From assembly GCA_000161775.1 (NCBI GenBank), contig GG704596.1, positions 2,412,332 to 2,476,331 of the forward strand: a stretch of 64,000 nucleotides of DNA, written 5' to 3'. Positions 33,851-43,507 of the stretch are shown here, one piece after another. The stretch comes from Ruegeria lacuscaerulensis ITI-1157 (lineage in GTDB: Bacteria; Pseudomonadota; Alphaproteobacteria; Rhodobacterales; Rhodobacteraceae). The notes beneath the pieces are model-generated. The model saw only the letters and a list, made by a program, of their open reading frames with translations. It did not search any database and was not told where the DNA came from. The first letter of the stretch is position 1; every line of letters starts with the position of its first letter. The translations under genes and the position numbers were made by a program.

Positions 33851-33912
33851 GCCCTCCGGCTTTGGGGTCGGAGGGCCGACCTTTGCTTCATCTGGCTGAA
33901 AATATCCTGGGG
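33851..33912 (+). repeat. Dispersed intergenic repeat, copy 3
   Basis: The motif at 33886-33912 reads CTTCATCTGG...AAATATCCTGGGG, with about five differences from copy 1. Here the hairpin precedes it: GCCCTCCG (33851-33858) pairs with CGGAGGGC (33869-33876). It lies 27 bp past the end of erpA and is in inverted orientation to copy 2, 111 bp away. Confidence 0.7.
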
Positions 33913-33939
33913 GTGTGGGGGCAACGCCTCCATGATGCA

Positions 33940-34263
33940 CTACATCGAAAAAGAAGTGCCGCAGCCGCAGGATGAGGTGGCGTTGGGGTTGTCGATAACG
34001 AAACGCGCGCCGATCAACTCTTCAGTAAAGTCTATGGTGGCGTTTTCGAGGAAGGGCAGGGAAATCGCATCCACGACCACCTTTTGGCCTTTGCCCTCCA
34101 GTACCAGATCGTCTTCCTTGGGCTCATCCAGCGCGATTTCGTATTGGAAACCAGAGCAGCCACCGCCTTCCACGGCTATGCGCAGCGCTTTGCCTTCCTT
34201 GGCCGCGCCGATTTCAGCGAGGCGCTCGAACGCGCGTTCCGTTACAACGGGGGGCAGATTCAT
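33940..34263 (-). CDS. erpA: Iron-sulfur cluster insertion protein (ErpA/HesB family)
   Basis: The 107-residue A-type carrier protein holds a 2Fe-2S or 4Fe-4S cluster and delivers it to apo-proteins. Three conserved cysteines are present: Cys36 in 'EGGGCSGFQY' and Cys99/Cys101 in 'SSCGCGTSF'. It is separate from any isc or suf operon here, which favours ErpA or the isolated HesB type over IscA. ATG 34263 gives the standard length; it is divergent from dgt with 76 bp between starts. Confidence 0.9.
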   Translation of the reverse strand: MNLPPVVTERAFERLAEIGAAKEGKALRIAVEGGGCSGFQYEIALDEPKEDDLVLEGKGQKVVVDAISLPFLENATIDFTEELIGARFVIDNPNATSSCGCGTSFSM

Positions 34264-34339
34264 GCCGGACTCCAGAGGTTTATTTGTTGACCATTGTACA
34301 ATATAGAAAACTCGACGACGGGCGACAAGGACAAGGCCA

Positions 34340-35497
34340 TTGGAGCGAGCAGGTTTTGCCTCGGATCCCAGCCGCGCAAGAGGGCGGTTGGTGCCGGAGG
34401 AGGAGAGCAGCTTTCGGTCCTGCTTCCAGCGGGACAGGGATCGGATCATTCACGCCAGCGCCTTTCGGCGGCTCAAGCACAAGACGCAGGTCTTCGTTGA
34501 GCACGAGGGCGACAACTATCGCACGCGACTGACCCATTCCATCGAGGTTGCACAGGTCGCCCGCACGATCGCGGGCGCTTTGGGACTGAACCCGGAGCTG
34601 ACCGAGGCAGTGGCGTTGGCCCATGATTTGGGTCACACGCCGTTCGGGCACACGGGCGAGGATGCTCTGCACGCATTGATGGAGCCCTATGGCGGATTCG
34701 ATCACAATGCCCAGGCCATCCGGATCGTGACCAGGCTCGAGCGTCACTATGCCGAATTCGACGGTTGCAACCTGACGTGGGAGTGTCTTGAGGGGATCGC
34801 CAAGCACAACGGTCCGGTCACCGGCGATCTGCCCTGGGCTCTGGCCGAATGCAACGACGCCTTCGATCTGGAACTGCATACCCATGCCAGTGCCGAGGCA
34901 CAGGTAGCAGCCCTGTCGGATGACATCGCCTACAACAACCACGACCTGTTGGACGGATTGCGCGCCGGGCTGTTCACCGATGACGAGATCGCGCAATTGC
35001 CCATCATTGGCGACTGCTACGCGGACGTGGATCGCAAATACCCCGGCCTCGATCCCTATCGCCGGCGGCACGAGGCCTTGCGGCGCGTGTTCGGCGTGAT
35101 GGTGTCGGACGTCATCGATACGTCCCGCGCCATTCTGGCCGCCTCGGGGGCGCAATCGGTCGAGGATATTCGCGAACTGGGCCACCCAGTCATCCGCTTT
35201 TCGGATGGGGTGTGGGCGCAACTGCGCGAGATCCGCGCCTTTCTGTTCACCCGCATGTACCGTGCGCCCAGCGTCATGGAGGTGCGCGCCCGGGTCAGCC
35301 GTGTGGTCGAGGAGCTGTTTCCGATCTACCTGAACGATCCCCGGCAGATGCCCCGGCACTGGCATGGCGATATCGAGGCCGCGGTGGACGAAACGCAACT
35401 GGCCCGGATCGTGTCGGATTATATCTCGGGGATGACCGACCGGTTCGCGCTGCAGGATCACGCGCGCCTGACCGGTAAAATGCCGCTGGAGCGCTAG
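34340..35497 (+). CDS. dgt: Deoxyguanosinetriphosphate triphosphohydrolase-like protein
   Basis: The 385-residue HD-domain enzyme hydrolyses dNTPs to the nucleoside and triphosphate, adjusting nucleotide pools. Metal ligands are visible: His66 in 'TRLTHSIEV', His95-Asp96 in '[13 protein letters not shown]' and Asp in '[12 protein letters not shown]'. The length and '[24 protein letters not shown]' place it in the type-2 group of bacterial dNTPases, rather than the larger E. coli Dgt. It precedes argS by 83 bp on the same strand. Confidence 0.93.
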   Translation: MERAGFASDPSRARGRLVPEEESSFRSCFQRDRDRIIHASAFRRLKHKTQVFVEHEGDNYRTRLTHSIEVAQVARTIAGALGLNPELTEAVALAHDLGHTPFGHTGEDALHALMEPYGGFDHNAQAIRIVTRLERHYAEFDGCNLTWECLEGIAKHNGPVTGDLPWALAECNDAFDLELHTHASAEAQVAALSDDIAYNNHDLLDGLRAGLFTDDEIAQLPIIGDCYADVDRKYPGLDPYRRRHEALRRVFGVMVSDVIDTSRAILAASGAQSVEDIRELGHPVIRFSDGVWAQLREIRAFLFTRMYRAPSVMEVRARVSRVVEELFPIYLNDPRQMPRHWHGDIEAAVDETQLARIVSDYISGMTDRFALQDHARLTGKMPLER

Positions 35498-35579
35498 GCG
35501 CCCGCGCCCTTGGCCATCGCCCGCATTGACCTTGCCGCCTTGCGTGATAAACCGCCGGGCAAGCAAAAGGACATCCGAA

Positions 35580-37325
35580 ATGAACCTGTTCTCTGATATC
35601 CGCGGCCGTGTTCTGGACGCGCTGACCCAGATGCAAAGCGAAGGCGCTCTGCCCGAGGGGCTGAGCTTTGACAACGTGGCGGTCGAGCCTCCGCGCGACG
35701 CGGCGCATGGCGACATGGCCACCAACGCGGCGATGGTGCTTGCGAAGCCGGCGAAGATGAAGCCCCGCGACATCGCCGAGACGCTGGCCGCGAAGCTGGC
35801 CGAGGATGAGCGGATCACCAGCGCCGAGGTTGCCGGCCCCGGCTTTCTGAACCTGCGTCTGGCGCCGTCGGTCTGGCAGGGTGTTCTGGGCGCGGTGCTG
35901 GAAAAGGGCACCGACTATGGCCGCTCGACCATGGGGCAGGGGCTGAAGGTGAACGTGGAATACGTCTCGGCCAACCCCACCGGGCCGCTGCATGTGGGCC
36001 ATACCCGTGGCGCAGTGTTCGGCGACGCGCTAGCCAGCCTGTTGGCCTATTCCGGCCATGACGTGACCCGCGAATATTACATCAACGATGGCGGCGCGCA
36101 GGTCGATGTGCTGGCCCGTTCGGCCTATGAGCGGTACCGTGAGGCCAACGGCCTGAGCCCCGAGATTGCAGAGGGCCTGTATCCCGGCGACTACCTGATC
36201 CCGATCGGCGAGGCGCTGAAGGAGAAATACGGCGACAGCCTGCTGGACAAGCCCGAAAGCGAATGGCTGGCCGAGGTGCGGGAATTCGCCACCGAAGCGA
36301 TGATGGATCTGATCCGCGCCGACCTGAAGGCGCTGGGCGTCGAGATGGACGTGTTCTTCTCGGAAAAGTCGCTCTATGGCACCGGCAAGATCGAGGCCGC
36401 GCTGGAGGCGCTGAACGAAAAGGGCCTGATCTATCAGGGCGTGCTGGAACCGCCCAAGGGCAAGAAGCCCGAGGATTGGGAGCCGCGCGAGCAGACTCTG
36501 TTCCGGTCGACCGCGCATGGCGATGACGTGGATCGCCCGGTCAAGAAATCCGACGGCAGCTGGACCTATTTCGCCCCCGACATCGCCTATCACTATGACA
36601 AGGTGACCCGCGGGTTCGACGCGTTGATCGACGTGTTCGGGGCGGATCATGGCGGCTATGTCAAGCGCATGAAGGCCGCCGTTTCGGCATTGTCCGACGG
36701 CAAGGTGCCGCTGGACATCAAGCTGACCCAGCTGGTCAAGCTGTGGAAGAACGGCGAGCCGTTCAAGATGTCGAAACGGGCTGGCAACTTCGTCACACTG
36801 CGAGACGTGGTCGATCAGGTGGGCCCGGACGTGACCCGGTTCGTGATGTTGACCCGCAAAAACGATGCGCCGCTGGATTTCGACTTTGACAAGGTGCTGG
36901 AACAGAGCCGCGAGAACCCCGTGTTCTATGTTCAATACGCCCATGCCCGGGTGATGAGCGTGTTGCGCCGCGCCGCCGAGGCGGGCATCGACGTCTCCGA
37001 CGAAACCCTGCGCGGGGCAGATCTGGCGGCGCTTGATCACCCGGCCGAACTGACCGTGGCCAGGAAACTGGCCGAATGGCCACGCCTGGTCGAGATCGCG
37101 GCCCGCACCAACGAGCCGCACCGCATCGCCTTCTATCTGTATGAACTTGCAGGGGATTTCCACGCCTTGTGGAATCGTGGCAACGACGAGCCGGCGCTGC
37201 GGTTCCTGCAGGATGGTGATGTGGCCACAAGCCAGTCAAAAATCGCACTGGCCCGGGCCGTTTCTGTTGTGATTTCAGCAGGCTTGGGTATTCTTGGGGT
37301 CACGCCGGCGCAGGAGATGCGGTAA
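35580..37325 (+). CDS. argS: Arginine-tRNA ligase
   Basis: The class I synthetase, 581 residues, charges tRNA-Arg. The HIGH-type motif is 'HVGHTRGA' (about 133-140), and the KMSKS equivalent is '[10 protein letters not shown]' near 398. The N-terminal Add-1 domain and C-terminal DALR anticodon-binding domain ('[24 protein letters not shown]' onwards) are present. An AAAAGGA ribosome site sits upstream of ATG 35580; the upstream in-frame methionine at 35526 is less likely. A SPOR-domain gene follows after 88 bp. Confidence 0.97.
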   Translation: MNLFSDIRGRVLDALTQMQSEGALPEGLSFDNVAVEPPRDAAHGDMATNAAMVLAKPAKMKPRDIAETLAAKLAEDERITSAEVAGPGFLNLRLAPSVWQGVLGAVLEKGTDYGRSTMGQGLKVNVEYVSANPTGPLHVGHTRGAVFGDALASLLAYSGHDVTREYYINDGGAQVDVLARSAYERYREANGLSPEIAEGLYPGDYLIPIGEALKEKYGDSLLDKPESEWLAEVREFATEAMMDLIRADLKALGVEMDVFFSEKSLYGTGKIEAALEALNEKGLIYQGVLEPPKGKKPEDWEPREQTLFRSTAHGDDVDRPVKKSDGSWTYFAPDIAYHYDKVTRGFDALIDVFGADHGGYVKRMKAAVSALSDGKVPLDIKLTQLVKLWKNGEPFKMSKRAGNFVTLRDVVDQVGPDVTRFVMLTRKNDAPLDFDFDKVLEQSRENPVFYVQYAHARVMSVLRRAAEAGIDVSDETLRGADLAALDHPAELTVARKLAEWPRLVEIAARTNEPHRIAFYLYELAGDFHALWNRGNDEPALRFLQDGDVATSQSKIALARAVSVVISAGLGILGVTPAQEMR

Positions 37326-37413
37326 CCAACACCGCCCGAACCGCCGGTCCGAGGTAGGCAAGAAATGACCCGCGCGCCGCGATTTCAGGCGCATTTCGGG
37401 CAGCGAGGCGGAT

Positions 37414-38478
37414 ATGGCACGTTACGATTTCTCGGGGCAGACAGGCCCCGAGCATTTGCATTACGCGAATCAGGTGAACCCCGAGGACGGGTACGACTAT
37501 CCCGACGAAATGCATGACTATGACGGGCTGGCCGCTGGCGGCCCCGGTCTGGGCCGTATCGTCAATGTACTTGGCGCGGTTGCCTCTCTGGCGCTGGTCG
37601 CCGGGGTGGCGGTCTGGGGCTACAAGCTGGTGATGCGGGACGTGTCCGGTGTGCCGGTGGTGCGTGCGGTCGAAGGCCCGATGCGCGTGCAGCCCGAGAA
37701 CCCCGGCGGAACACCGGCCGATCATCAGGGTCTTGCGGTGAACGCCGTCGCTGCGGTGGGCACCGCTGCGCCGCCGGCCGACCGGCTGATCCTTGCCCCG
37801 CGCCCTGTCTCGCTGACGGAGGAGGACGCGCCGATGGGTGCGTTGAAACCGACTCCGGCGGTGCTCAAGACCGAAGAGACCATCACCGATCAGCAAGCTG
37901 CCGCGTTGCGGCAGGATGCGGTGGATTCGCTGGTGTCGGAATTGTCGGATGATGTCCCGACCGCTGCCGAACCCGAGACGGGCGTGCAACTGGCCGCGCT
38001 GGCCATGCCCGAGGACGAACCCGCCATCGACCCGGCCGATCTGGCCGCCCAGTTGCCTGATCCCGAGCTGGCGGTCTTGCCCGGCGTGCGCCGGTCTCTG
38101 CGTCCGCTGACACGCCCCGCCGGGCTGCGCCGCGCCGCTCCTGTCAAAGGCGCGATCGACACCGCTGCGGTAAATGCAGCCGTGAAATCGGCGTTGGGCC
38201 TGGATGTGGACCCCGAGACGCTGGCCAAGGGCACCCGGCTGGCCCAGTTGGGCGCGTTCGAGAGCCCCGATGTGGCCCGCGCCGAATGGGACCGCCTGTA
38301 CCGCAGATTTGGCGAGTACATGCAGGGAAAGCAACGCGTTATCCAGAAAACCTCAAGCGGAGGCCGCACCTTCTATCGCTTGCGCGTGCACGGTTTTGCC
38401 GATCTCAGCGACTCGCGTCAGTTCTGTGCGGCGCTGGTGGCGCAGGACGCCGACTGCATCCCGGTTGCCGTGCGGTGA
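37414..38478 (+). CDS. SPOR domain-containing protein
   Basis: The 354-residue bitopic inner-membrane protein has an acidic, Tyr/Asp-rich cytoplasmic N-terminus (1-45) and one membrane helix (about 49-70). A long Pro/Ala-rich periplasmic linker and a C-terminal SPOR domain (about 275-354, 'RLAQLGAFESPDVARAEWDRLYRRFGEYM' to the end) follow. SPOR domains bind denuded glycan strands at division septa. Its stop overlaps the nagZ GTG start by 4 bp, tying it to peptidoglycan recycling. It is probably a septal or envelope-maintenance factor. Confidence 0.9.
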   Translation: MARYDFSGQTGPEHLHYANQVNPEDGYDYPDEMHDYDGLAAGGPGLGRIVNVLGAVASLALVAGVAVWGYKLVMRDVSGVPVVRAVEGPMRVQPENPGGTPADHQGLAVNAVAAVGTAAPPADRLILAPRPVSLTEEDAPMGALKPTPAVLKTEETITDQQAAALRQDAVDSLVSELSDDVPTAAEPETGVQLAALAMPEDEPAIDPADLAAQLPDPELAVLPGVRRSLRPLTRPAGLRRAAPVKGAIDTAAVNAAVKSALGLDVDPETLAKGTRLAQLGAFESPDVARAEWDRLYRRFGEYMQGKQRVIQKTSSGGRTFYRLRVHGFADLSDSRQFCAALVAQDADCIPVAVR

Positions 38479-39482
38479 GGTACGGTGCCACGATCACCGA
38501 TGCGGCGGGTCTGCGCCTGACGCCCGAAGAAAAGACGTTGTTCCGGCAGATGAATCCGTTTGGCTTCATCCTGTTTGCCCGCAACATCGACAATGCCGAT
38601 CAGGTGCGCGCGCTGTGCGACGACATGCGTGAGGCCGTCGGCCGCGACTGCATGATCACGATCGATCAGGAGGGCGGACGGGTGCAACGCCTGCGCCCGC
38701 CGCTGGCCCGCCAATGGCGCCCGCCGCTGGATCATGCCGAACAGGCCGAGGGCCAGGCCGAACGCGCCATGTATCTGCGCTATCGCCTGATCGCGCACGA
38801 GCTGTTTTCGCTGGGCGTCGACAGCAATTGCGCCCCGATGGTCGATCTGGCCCGGCCCGAGACGCATGATTTCCTGCGCAACCGTTGCTATGGCAGCGAC
38901 GCGGCCACGGTCGCGCGCCTTGGCCGAGCGGTCGCGCAGGGGCATCTGGATGGCGGCGTTCTGCCCGTCGTCAAGCACATTCCCGGCCACGGGCGCGCCA
39001 CGCTCGACAGCCATTTCGACCTGCCGCATGTGGATGCGCCGCTGGACGATCTGATGCAGACCGATTTTCAGCCTTTCCGCGCCCTGAACGACCTGCCGAT
39101 GGGGATGACCGCCCATCTGGTCTATGATCAGGTTGACGGAAAACCGGCCACGATTTCGCCTGCGATGATGCGGATCATCCGCGAGCGGATCGGGTTCGAC
39201 GGGTTGATCATGACCGACGACATCTCGATGAAGGCGCTCAGCGGATCGCTGGCCGATCTGTCGCAACAGGCGCTATCGGCGGGCTGCGACGTGGTTCTGC
39301 ACTGCAACGGGTCGTTCGAGGAACGCGCCGAGGTGATGGAGGCCGCGGGCGAACTGTCCGAGGCGGCGCAAGCCCGCGCGGACCGTGCGCTGGCCCGGCG
39401 GCAACCGCCCGAGGAACTTGACATCCGTGCCGCCGAGACGGAACTATCCCGTCTGATGGGCGGGCAGGTGTATGACGGATAA
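38475..39482 (+). CDS. nagZ: Beta-N-acetylhexosaminidase NagZ
   Basis: This cytoplasmic glycoside hydrolase family 3 enzyme removes GlcNAc from anhydromuropeptides during peptidoglycan recycling. GTG 38475 overlaps the SPOR stop and gives 335 residues, the family's standard length. Recognisable motifs are 'MITIDQEGGRVQRL' (Asp64 side), 'KHIPGHG' (167-173) with the catalytic-loop His/Asp pair continuing to 'DSH' (178-180), and 'MTDDISMKALSG' carrying the nucleophile Asp. It overlaps scpA by 11 bp. The later recycling enzyme AnmK is encoded 14 kb downstream in this window. Confidence 0.95.
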   Translation: MRYGATITDAAGLRLTPEEKTLFRQMNPFGFILFARNIDNADQVRALCDDMREAVGRDCMITIDQEGGRVQRLRPPLARQWRPPLDHAEQAEGQAERAMYLRYRLIAHELFSLGVDSNCAPMVDLARPETHDFLRNRCYGSDAATVARLGRAVAQGHLDGGVLPVVKHIPGHGRATLDSHFDLPHVDAPLDDLMQTDFQPFRALNDLPMGMTAHLVYDQVDGKPATISPAMMRIIRERIGFDGLIMTDDISMKALSGSLADLSQQALSAGCDVVLHCNGSFEERAEVMEAAGELSEAAQARADRALARRQPPEELDIRAAETELSRLMGGQVYDG

Positions 39483-40266
39483 CCTTTTCAGCGAAGACCC
39501 GGTTTCGGTCGCCGATCGGCTGGCCGCCGAGGCGCTGATCGTGGACGTGGACGGGTTTGAAGGCCCGCTGGACGTGCTGCTGACCCTGTCGCGGACGCAG
39601 AAGGTCGATCTGCGCAAGATCTCGGTTCTGGCGCTGGCGCAGCAATACTTGTCCTTTGTCGAACGGGCCCGGGCCCTGCGGATCGAACTTGCCGCCGATT
39701 ACCTGGTGATGGCCGCATGGCTGGCCTTTCTGAAATCGCGCCTGCTGCTGCCGCCCGACCCCGATGAAGAGGGGCCGACGGGCGAGGAACTGGCCGCGCA
39801 TCTGGCCTTTCAACTGGAACGCCTGCAGGCGATGCGCGATGCGGCCGCCCGCCTGATGGCACGCGACCAGTTGGGGCGCGATTTCTTCAAGCGCGGGCGG
39901 GGCGAGGATGTCACCCGCGTTCGAACCATCACCTATTCCGCCACCTTGCTGGACTTGATGCAGGGCTATGCCCGCATCCGCACCCGCGACGAATTCCGAC
40001 CCTTCGTGATGGACCGCGATGCCGTTTTCACGATGGAACAGGCGCTGGAGAGGATGCGCCCGCTGATCGGATTTGCCGGAACCTGGACCGACATGGAAAC
40101 CTACCTGCCCGAGGGCTGGGACGTTGACCCGGTGCGTCGCCGCTCGGCCACGGCGGCGACGTTTGCGGCCTCGCTGGAGCTGGTGAAAGAAGGCCATATG
40201 GAGATCAAGCAAAGCGAGACTTTTGCACCGATCCAACTGCGCAGAAGGACTGACAAACGTGACTGA
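39472..40266 (+). CDS. scpA: Segregation and condensation protein A
   Basis: The 264-residue kleisin bridges the SMC dimer with ScpB to compact and segregate chromosomes. 'VDVDGFEGPLDVLLTLSRTQKVDLRKISV' near the N-terminus is the characteristic SMC-neck-binding helix pair, and the C-terminal winged helix ('LVKEGHMEIKQSETFAPI') contacts the SMC head. It overlaps nagZ by 11 bp at its start and scpB by 8 bp at its end, so the chain SPOR-nagZ-scpA-scpB is one transcript. Confidence 0.95.
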   Translation: MTDNLFSEDPVSVADRLAAEALIVDVDGFEGPLDVLLTLSRTQKVDLRKISVLALAQQYLSFVERARALRIELAADYLVMAAWLAFLKSRLLLPPDPDEEGPTGEELAAHLAFQLERLQAMRDAAARLMARDQLGRDFFKRGRGEDVTRVRTITYSATLLDLMQGYARIRTRDEFRPFVMDRDAVFTMEQALERMRPLIGFAGTWTDMETYLPEGWDVDPVRRRSATAATFAASLELVKEGHMEIKQSETFAPIQLRRRTDKRD

Positions 40267-40918
40267 CGCCCCCGAAGACGACGGCACCGGCACCCTGTTC
40301 GAAGCCCCTCCGCTGGCCGAGCAGGAGCGCATGGTCGAGGCGGTGCTGTTTGCCAGCGCCGAGCCGGTAACGGTGGCCGATCTTGAGGCGCGGATGCCGC
40401 ATGGCTGCGACGCCAAGCAGGCCCTGGAACTGCTGCAGAAACGCTATGAGGGGCGCGGGGTGCGCGTGGTTCGGGTGGGCGAGGCCTGGGCCATCCGTAC
40501 TGCACCCGATCTTGGGTTCCTGATGCAGAAGGAAACGGTCGAGACCCGGAAGCTGAGCCGGGCCGCCATCGAGACCCTGGCGATCGTGGCCTATCATCAG
40601 CCCTGCACCCGCGCCGAGATCGAGGAAATCCGCGGCGTGTCCGTGTCGCGCGGGACCATTGACCAGCTGCTTGAGATGGAGTGGATCCGGCTGGGCCGCC
40701 GCCGCATGACGCCGGGGCGTCCGGTGACCTTCGTCGTGACGCCTCAGTTTTTGGACCACTTCGGCCTGGAAAGCGCCCGAGACCTGCCGGGCCTGAAAGA
40801 ACTGCGTGCCGCGGGCTTGCTGGAAAACCGGCCGCCGCCGGGCACGATGCCGTTGGGTGAGGCGAATGAGGATGAGCCCGGCGACGAGGACCAGACCGAG
40901 CTTTTCGAGGAAGATTGA
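40259..40918 (+). CDS. scpB: Segregation and condensation protein B
   Basis: This 219-residue KITE protein has two winged-helix domains ('MVEAVLFASAEPVTVADLEARM' and 'LSRAAIETLAIVAYHQPCTRAEIEEIRGVSV'). I start it at GTG 40259 ('VTDAPEDD'), 10 bp after an AAGGA sequence and inside the scpA stop region. An ATG at 40223 would lie deeper in scpA. ScpB dimers bind ScpA's middle region and regulate SMC loading. The acidic C-terminal tail ('DEDQTELFEED') is typical of alphaproteobacterial members. Confidence 0.94.
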   Translation: MTDAPEDDGTGTLFEAPPLAEQERMVEAVLFASAEPVTVADLEARMPHGCDAKQALELLQKRYEGRGVRVVRVGEAWAIRTAPDLGFLMQKETVETRKLSRAAIETLAIVAYHQPCTRAEIEEIRGVSVSRGTIDQLLEMEWIRLGRRRMTPGRPVTFVVTPQFLDHFGLESARDLPGLKELRAAGLLENRPPPGTMPLGEANEDEPGDEDQTELFEED

Positions 40919-40981
40919 TCGCGCCGCCCTTGTGTTGCCGTGATTTCTCATTAGCTTCGGCTCAGAGGAACGGAGACCGAA

Positions 40982-41221
40982 ATGAACGCAAACCGCATCA
41001 TCGACATGATCGTCCGGCAAGTCATGCGCCGTTTGGTCACGCGCGGGGTGGACAAGGGCTTTGACCTCGCCGGCCGCATGACCCGCAAGCCGGAGCAACA
41101 GGACCAGCCGCGCGACCCCGAGGCCGAGCGCCGAATGGCGAAATCCGCAGGTGGTCAGAGCCAGAGCATGAAGCAGGCCAAGCAGCTGACCCGCCAGATG
41201 CGGCGGTTCATGCGGTTTTAG
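40982..41221 (+). CDS. Small basic protein, function unknown
   Basis: The 79-residue protein is rich in Arg, Lys, Met and Gln and ends 'RQMRRFMRF'. The N-terminal helix 'ANRIIDMIVRQVMRRLVTRGVDKGFDLA' is amphipathic. No membrane segment or cluster motif is present. GGAG precedes ATG 40982, and it follows scpB by 63 bp in the same direction. I believe close homologues exist throughout Rhodobacterales, but I do not know a function. Confidence 0.75.
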   Translation: MNANRIIDMIVRQVMRRLVTRGVDKGFDLAGRMTRKPEQQDQPRDPEAERRMAKSAGGQSQSMKQAKQLTRQMRRFMRF

Positions 41222-41224
41222 ACC

Positions 41225-42304
41225 TTACTGTATAGATTTGAAATGCTTCGACAATTTCAGGCCTTGGCCCTGATAGTTCGAAGCGATGCCCGCACCGTAC
41301 AGCTGGGTCGGCATCTCGGCCATGCGTTCATAAACCAGCCGCCCGACGACCTGACCGTGTTCCAGCACGAAAGGCGCTTCGTGGCATCGAACTTCGAGAA
41401 CGCCGCGTGACCCGGCACCGCCTGCCTCAGCGTGGCCGAAGCCGGGGTCGAAGAAGCCCGCGTAGTGCACCCGGAACTCGCCCACCATTGCCAGGTAGGG
41501 GGCCATCTCCGCCGCATACATCGGCGGGATGTGAACCGCCTCGCGGCTGACGAGAATGTAGAACGCGCCGGGGTCAAGGATGATGCGGCCTTCCTTGGTG
41601 CGCACCTGCTCCCAGTATTCCTGCGGGTCGTATTCACCGATTCGGTCCAGATCGATCACGCCGGTATGCGGCTTGGCCCGGTACCCGACCAGATCGGTGT
41701 CGGGCAGGCGCAGATCGACGGAAAACCCCAGCCCGTCCTGGATGACGGCCGGACCATCGACCAATGGTGATTCCGCATGCAGCGCGGTCAGATCCGCGTC
41801 GGACAGAACCGCCTGACCGCGGCGGAACCGGATCTGGTTCAGACGCATGCCCGGCCGGACCAGAACCGAGAACGACCGCGGACAAATCTCGGCATAGAGC
41901 GGCCCGGTATATCCGGCGGGCAGGCGGTCGAACTCGGTTCCGCCATCGGTGATGGTGCGGGTCAGAAGGTCAAGCCGTCCGGTCGAGCTTTTGGCATTGG
42001 CAACGGCGGTCACGTCGCCGGGCAGGGCGAGCGACTCCATCAACGGCACCAGATAGACGCAGCCTTTTTCCAGAACCGCGCCTTCCGAGATGTCGATACG
42101 GTGCATCTCGAACTCGGTAAGACGATCGGAAACCGTGCGCCCCTCACCGGCCAGAAACGAGGCGCGCACACGGTAAGCCACTGTGCCCAAACGAAGATCA
42201 AGGCTGGCAGGTTGTATCTGGGCCGCGGTGATCGCCGGAGTCGCCGTGATTTCTCCACGGTCGATCATCGCCGCGATCTGCTGGTTCGGACACACGCCAG
42301 TCAT
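41225..42304 (-). CDS. dcd: 2'-deoxycytidine 5'-triphosphate deaminase, long form
   Basis: The 359-residue protein of the dCTP deaminase/dUTPase superfamily makes dUTP from dCTP. The first half carries 'QIQPASLDLRLG' and 'VANAKSSTGRLDLL', the dUTPase-fold motif with the conserved Ser-Ser-x-Gly-Arg. The second half contains a related 'HYAGFFDPGFGHAEAG' segment, so the chain is a duplicated fold, about twice the E. coli Dcd (193). This long form is common in alphaproteobacteria. It ends 4 bp from the convergent 79-residue gene. Confidence 0.9.
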   Translation of the reverse strand: MTGVCPNQQIAAMIDRGEITATPAITAAQIQPASLDLRLGTVAYRVRASFLAGEGRTVSDRLTEFEMHRIDISEGAVLEKGCVYLVPLMESLALPGDVTAVANAKSSTGRLDLLTRTITDGGTEFDRLPAGYTGPLYAEICPRSFSVLVRPGMRLNQIRFRRGQAVLSDADLTALHAESPLVDGPAVIQDGLGFSVDLRLPDTDLVGYRAKPHTGVIDLDRIGEYDPQEYWEQVRTKEGRIILDPGAFYILVSREAVHIPPMYAAEMAPYLAMVGEFRVHYAGFFDPGFGHAEAGGAGSRGVLEVRCHEAPFVLEHGQVVGRLVYERMAEMPTQLYGAGIASNYQGQGLKLSKHFKSIQ

Positions 42305-42365
42305 TCCGATCCTCCCCTCAGCCGAAGGAGGCTCCGGCCCGTAATTTCTGAACGTCGGTGTGATT

Positions 42366-42442
42366 TGGTCGGGCTAGCAGGACTCGAACCTGCGACCTTC
42401 CGTCCCCCAGACGGACGCGCTACCAGGCTGCGCCATAGCCCG
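42366..42442 (-). tRNA. tRNA-Pro, anticodon GGG
   Basis: Read on the minus strand, the 74-nt body folds fully: acceptor CGGGCTA/TAGCCCG, D-stem GCGC/GCGC with GG in the loop, anticodon stem TCCGT/ACGGA with loop CTGGGGG, and T-stem GCAGG/CCTGC with loop TTCGAGT. The anticodon is GGG (decodes CCC and CCU). The 3' CCA is encoded in the DNA. The 5' CGGG start and A73 are typical of tRNA-Pro. It stands in the gap between dcd and the merR gene. Confidence 0.97.
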
Positions 42443-42503
42443 ACGTTGGGGTGTTCATAACGGTTTTCCCGGCGGGGGCAAGAGGAAATCATTGCCTTTT
42501 TGC

Positions 42504-43088
42504 TCATCCCGCCAATTGATTTTCTACCCGGTTGAGCCACGCCCGAAGGTCGCGGGCAATAGGTGCAATCCGGCGCAGTGCTTCGGCGTCAAAATCGGTT
42601 TCTTGCCAGACCCGCGATGCGATTCCACCACAAATGGGCGCAGTGCTGCGGTCGTCTTGCGGATCCGCCACGCTTGCGACCCCGCCGGTGCCGACCGTGG
42701 GATTGGACGGTTTTGGTTTGTGGTCAAGCCGGGGGTCCGCCGCGCCGGGATCAAAGGGTACAATGGTCTCATCGACCGGCTGCGTGTCGATCGCCTGGGG
42801 CTCAGAGACCTTGTCCAAGGGCGGCGAGAGCGACGCGACATAAGCGACACCCTTTTCCCGAAGGATTCTCTGCACGCCCTTGATGGTGATTCCGTCCTCG
42901 TGCAGCAATTTCTTGATGCCGCCGAGAAGGCGCATGTCGTTCGGGCGGTAATAGCGCCGCCCTCCGGCCCGTTTGACAGGTTTGATCTGGCTGAAACGGC
43001 TTTCCCAGAATCGCAGGACATGGGCCTGAACGCCGAGCCAATCCGCAACTTCGCTTATGGTGCGAAACGCGTCGGGGGACTTGCTCAT
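42504..43088 (-). CDS. MerR family transcriptional regulator
   Basis: The 194-residue protein has a classic MerR N-terminal winged helix ('[22 protein letters not shown]', residues 8-29), '[35 protein letters not shown]' and an unrelated C-terminal region with a Pro/Asp-rich linker. Metal-binding cysteines at the usual C-terminal places are absent. It follows ihfA by 20 bp, and this ihfA-merR pair is a standard neighbourhood in alphaproteobacteria. The ligand is unknown. Confidence 0.92.
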   Translation of the reverse strand: MSKSPDAFRTISEVADWLGVQAHVLRFWESRFSQIKPVKRAGGRRYYRPNDMRLLGGIKKLLHEDGITIKGVQRILREKGVAYVASLSPPLDKVSEPQAIDTQPVDETIVPFDPGAADPRLDHKPKPSNPTVGTGGVASVADPQDDRSTAPICGGIASRVWQETDFDAEALRRIAPIARDLRAWLNRVENQLAG

Positions 43089-43108
43089 ATCCGCCTGGCT
43101 CCCAAGGC

Positions 43109-43411
43109 CTATTTGCGATTCCCGGCGGCGACGCGATCTTTCATGAGATGCGACGGGCGGAACGTCAGCACTCGGCGTGGCTGAATGGGAACTTCCTCGC
43201 CGGTCTTGGGATTGCGACCGATACGAGCGGACTTGTCCCGCACGCTGAACGTTCCGAAAGACGAGATCTTGACCTGCTCGCCGCGCACCAGAGCGTCGGA
43301 CATGTGGTTCAGAATGCTTTCAACAAGCTGCGCGCTTTCGTTGCGTGACAGCCCGACTTCGCGGAATACGGCTTCGCTTAGATCCATCCGCGTGAGTGTT
43401 TTATCGCCCAT
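43109..43411 (-). CDS. ihfA: Integration host factor subunit alpha
   Basis: This 100-residue DNA-bending protein has the HU/IHF fold. '[12 protein letters not shown]' (about 65-76) contains the intercalating Pro at the arm tip, and the N-terminal helices read '[29 protein letters not shown]'. It forms a heterodimer with IhfB, encoded elsewhere. It lies 96 bp downstream of fabH and just upstream of merR. Confidence 0.95.
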   Translation of the reverse strand: MGDKTLTRMDLSEAVFREVGLSRNESAQLVESILNHMSDALVRGEQVKISSFGTFSVRDKSARIGRNPKTGEEVPIQPRRVLTFRPSHLMKDRVAAGNRK

Positions 43412-43507
43412 GACAACTCCCCTGATATCCGGCGAGCATAGGGGTAGGGCAAATTCGCTGTCAATATCAATGAATTGCAGGCGTCTTTGTAAGCCGGATT
43501 GCGCCGG

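Noticed and set aside
42301-42540. Minus-strand open frame covering the tRNA-Pro locus
   Set aside because: It is made of tRNA sequence in reverse reading and has no protein character.
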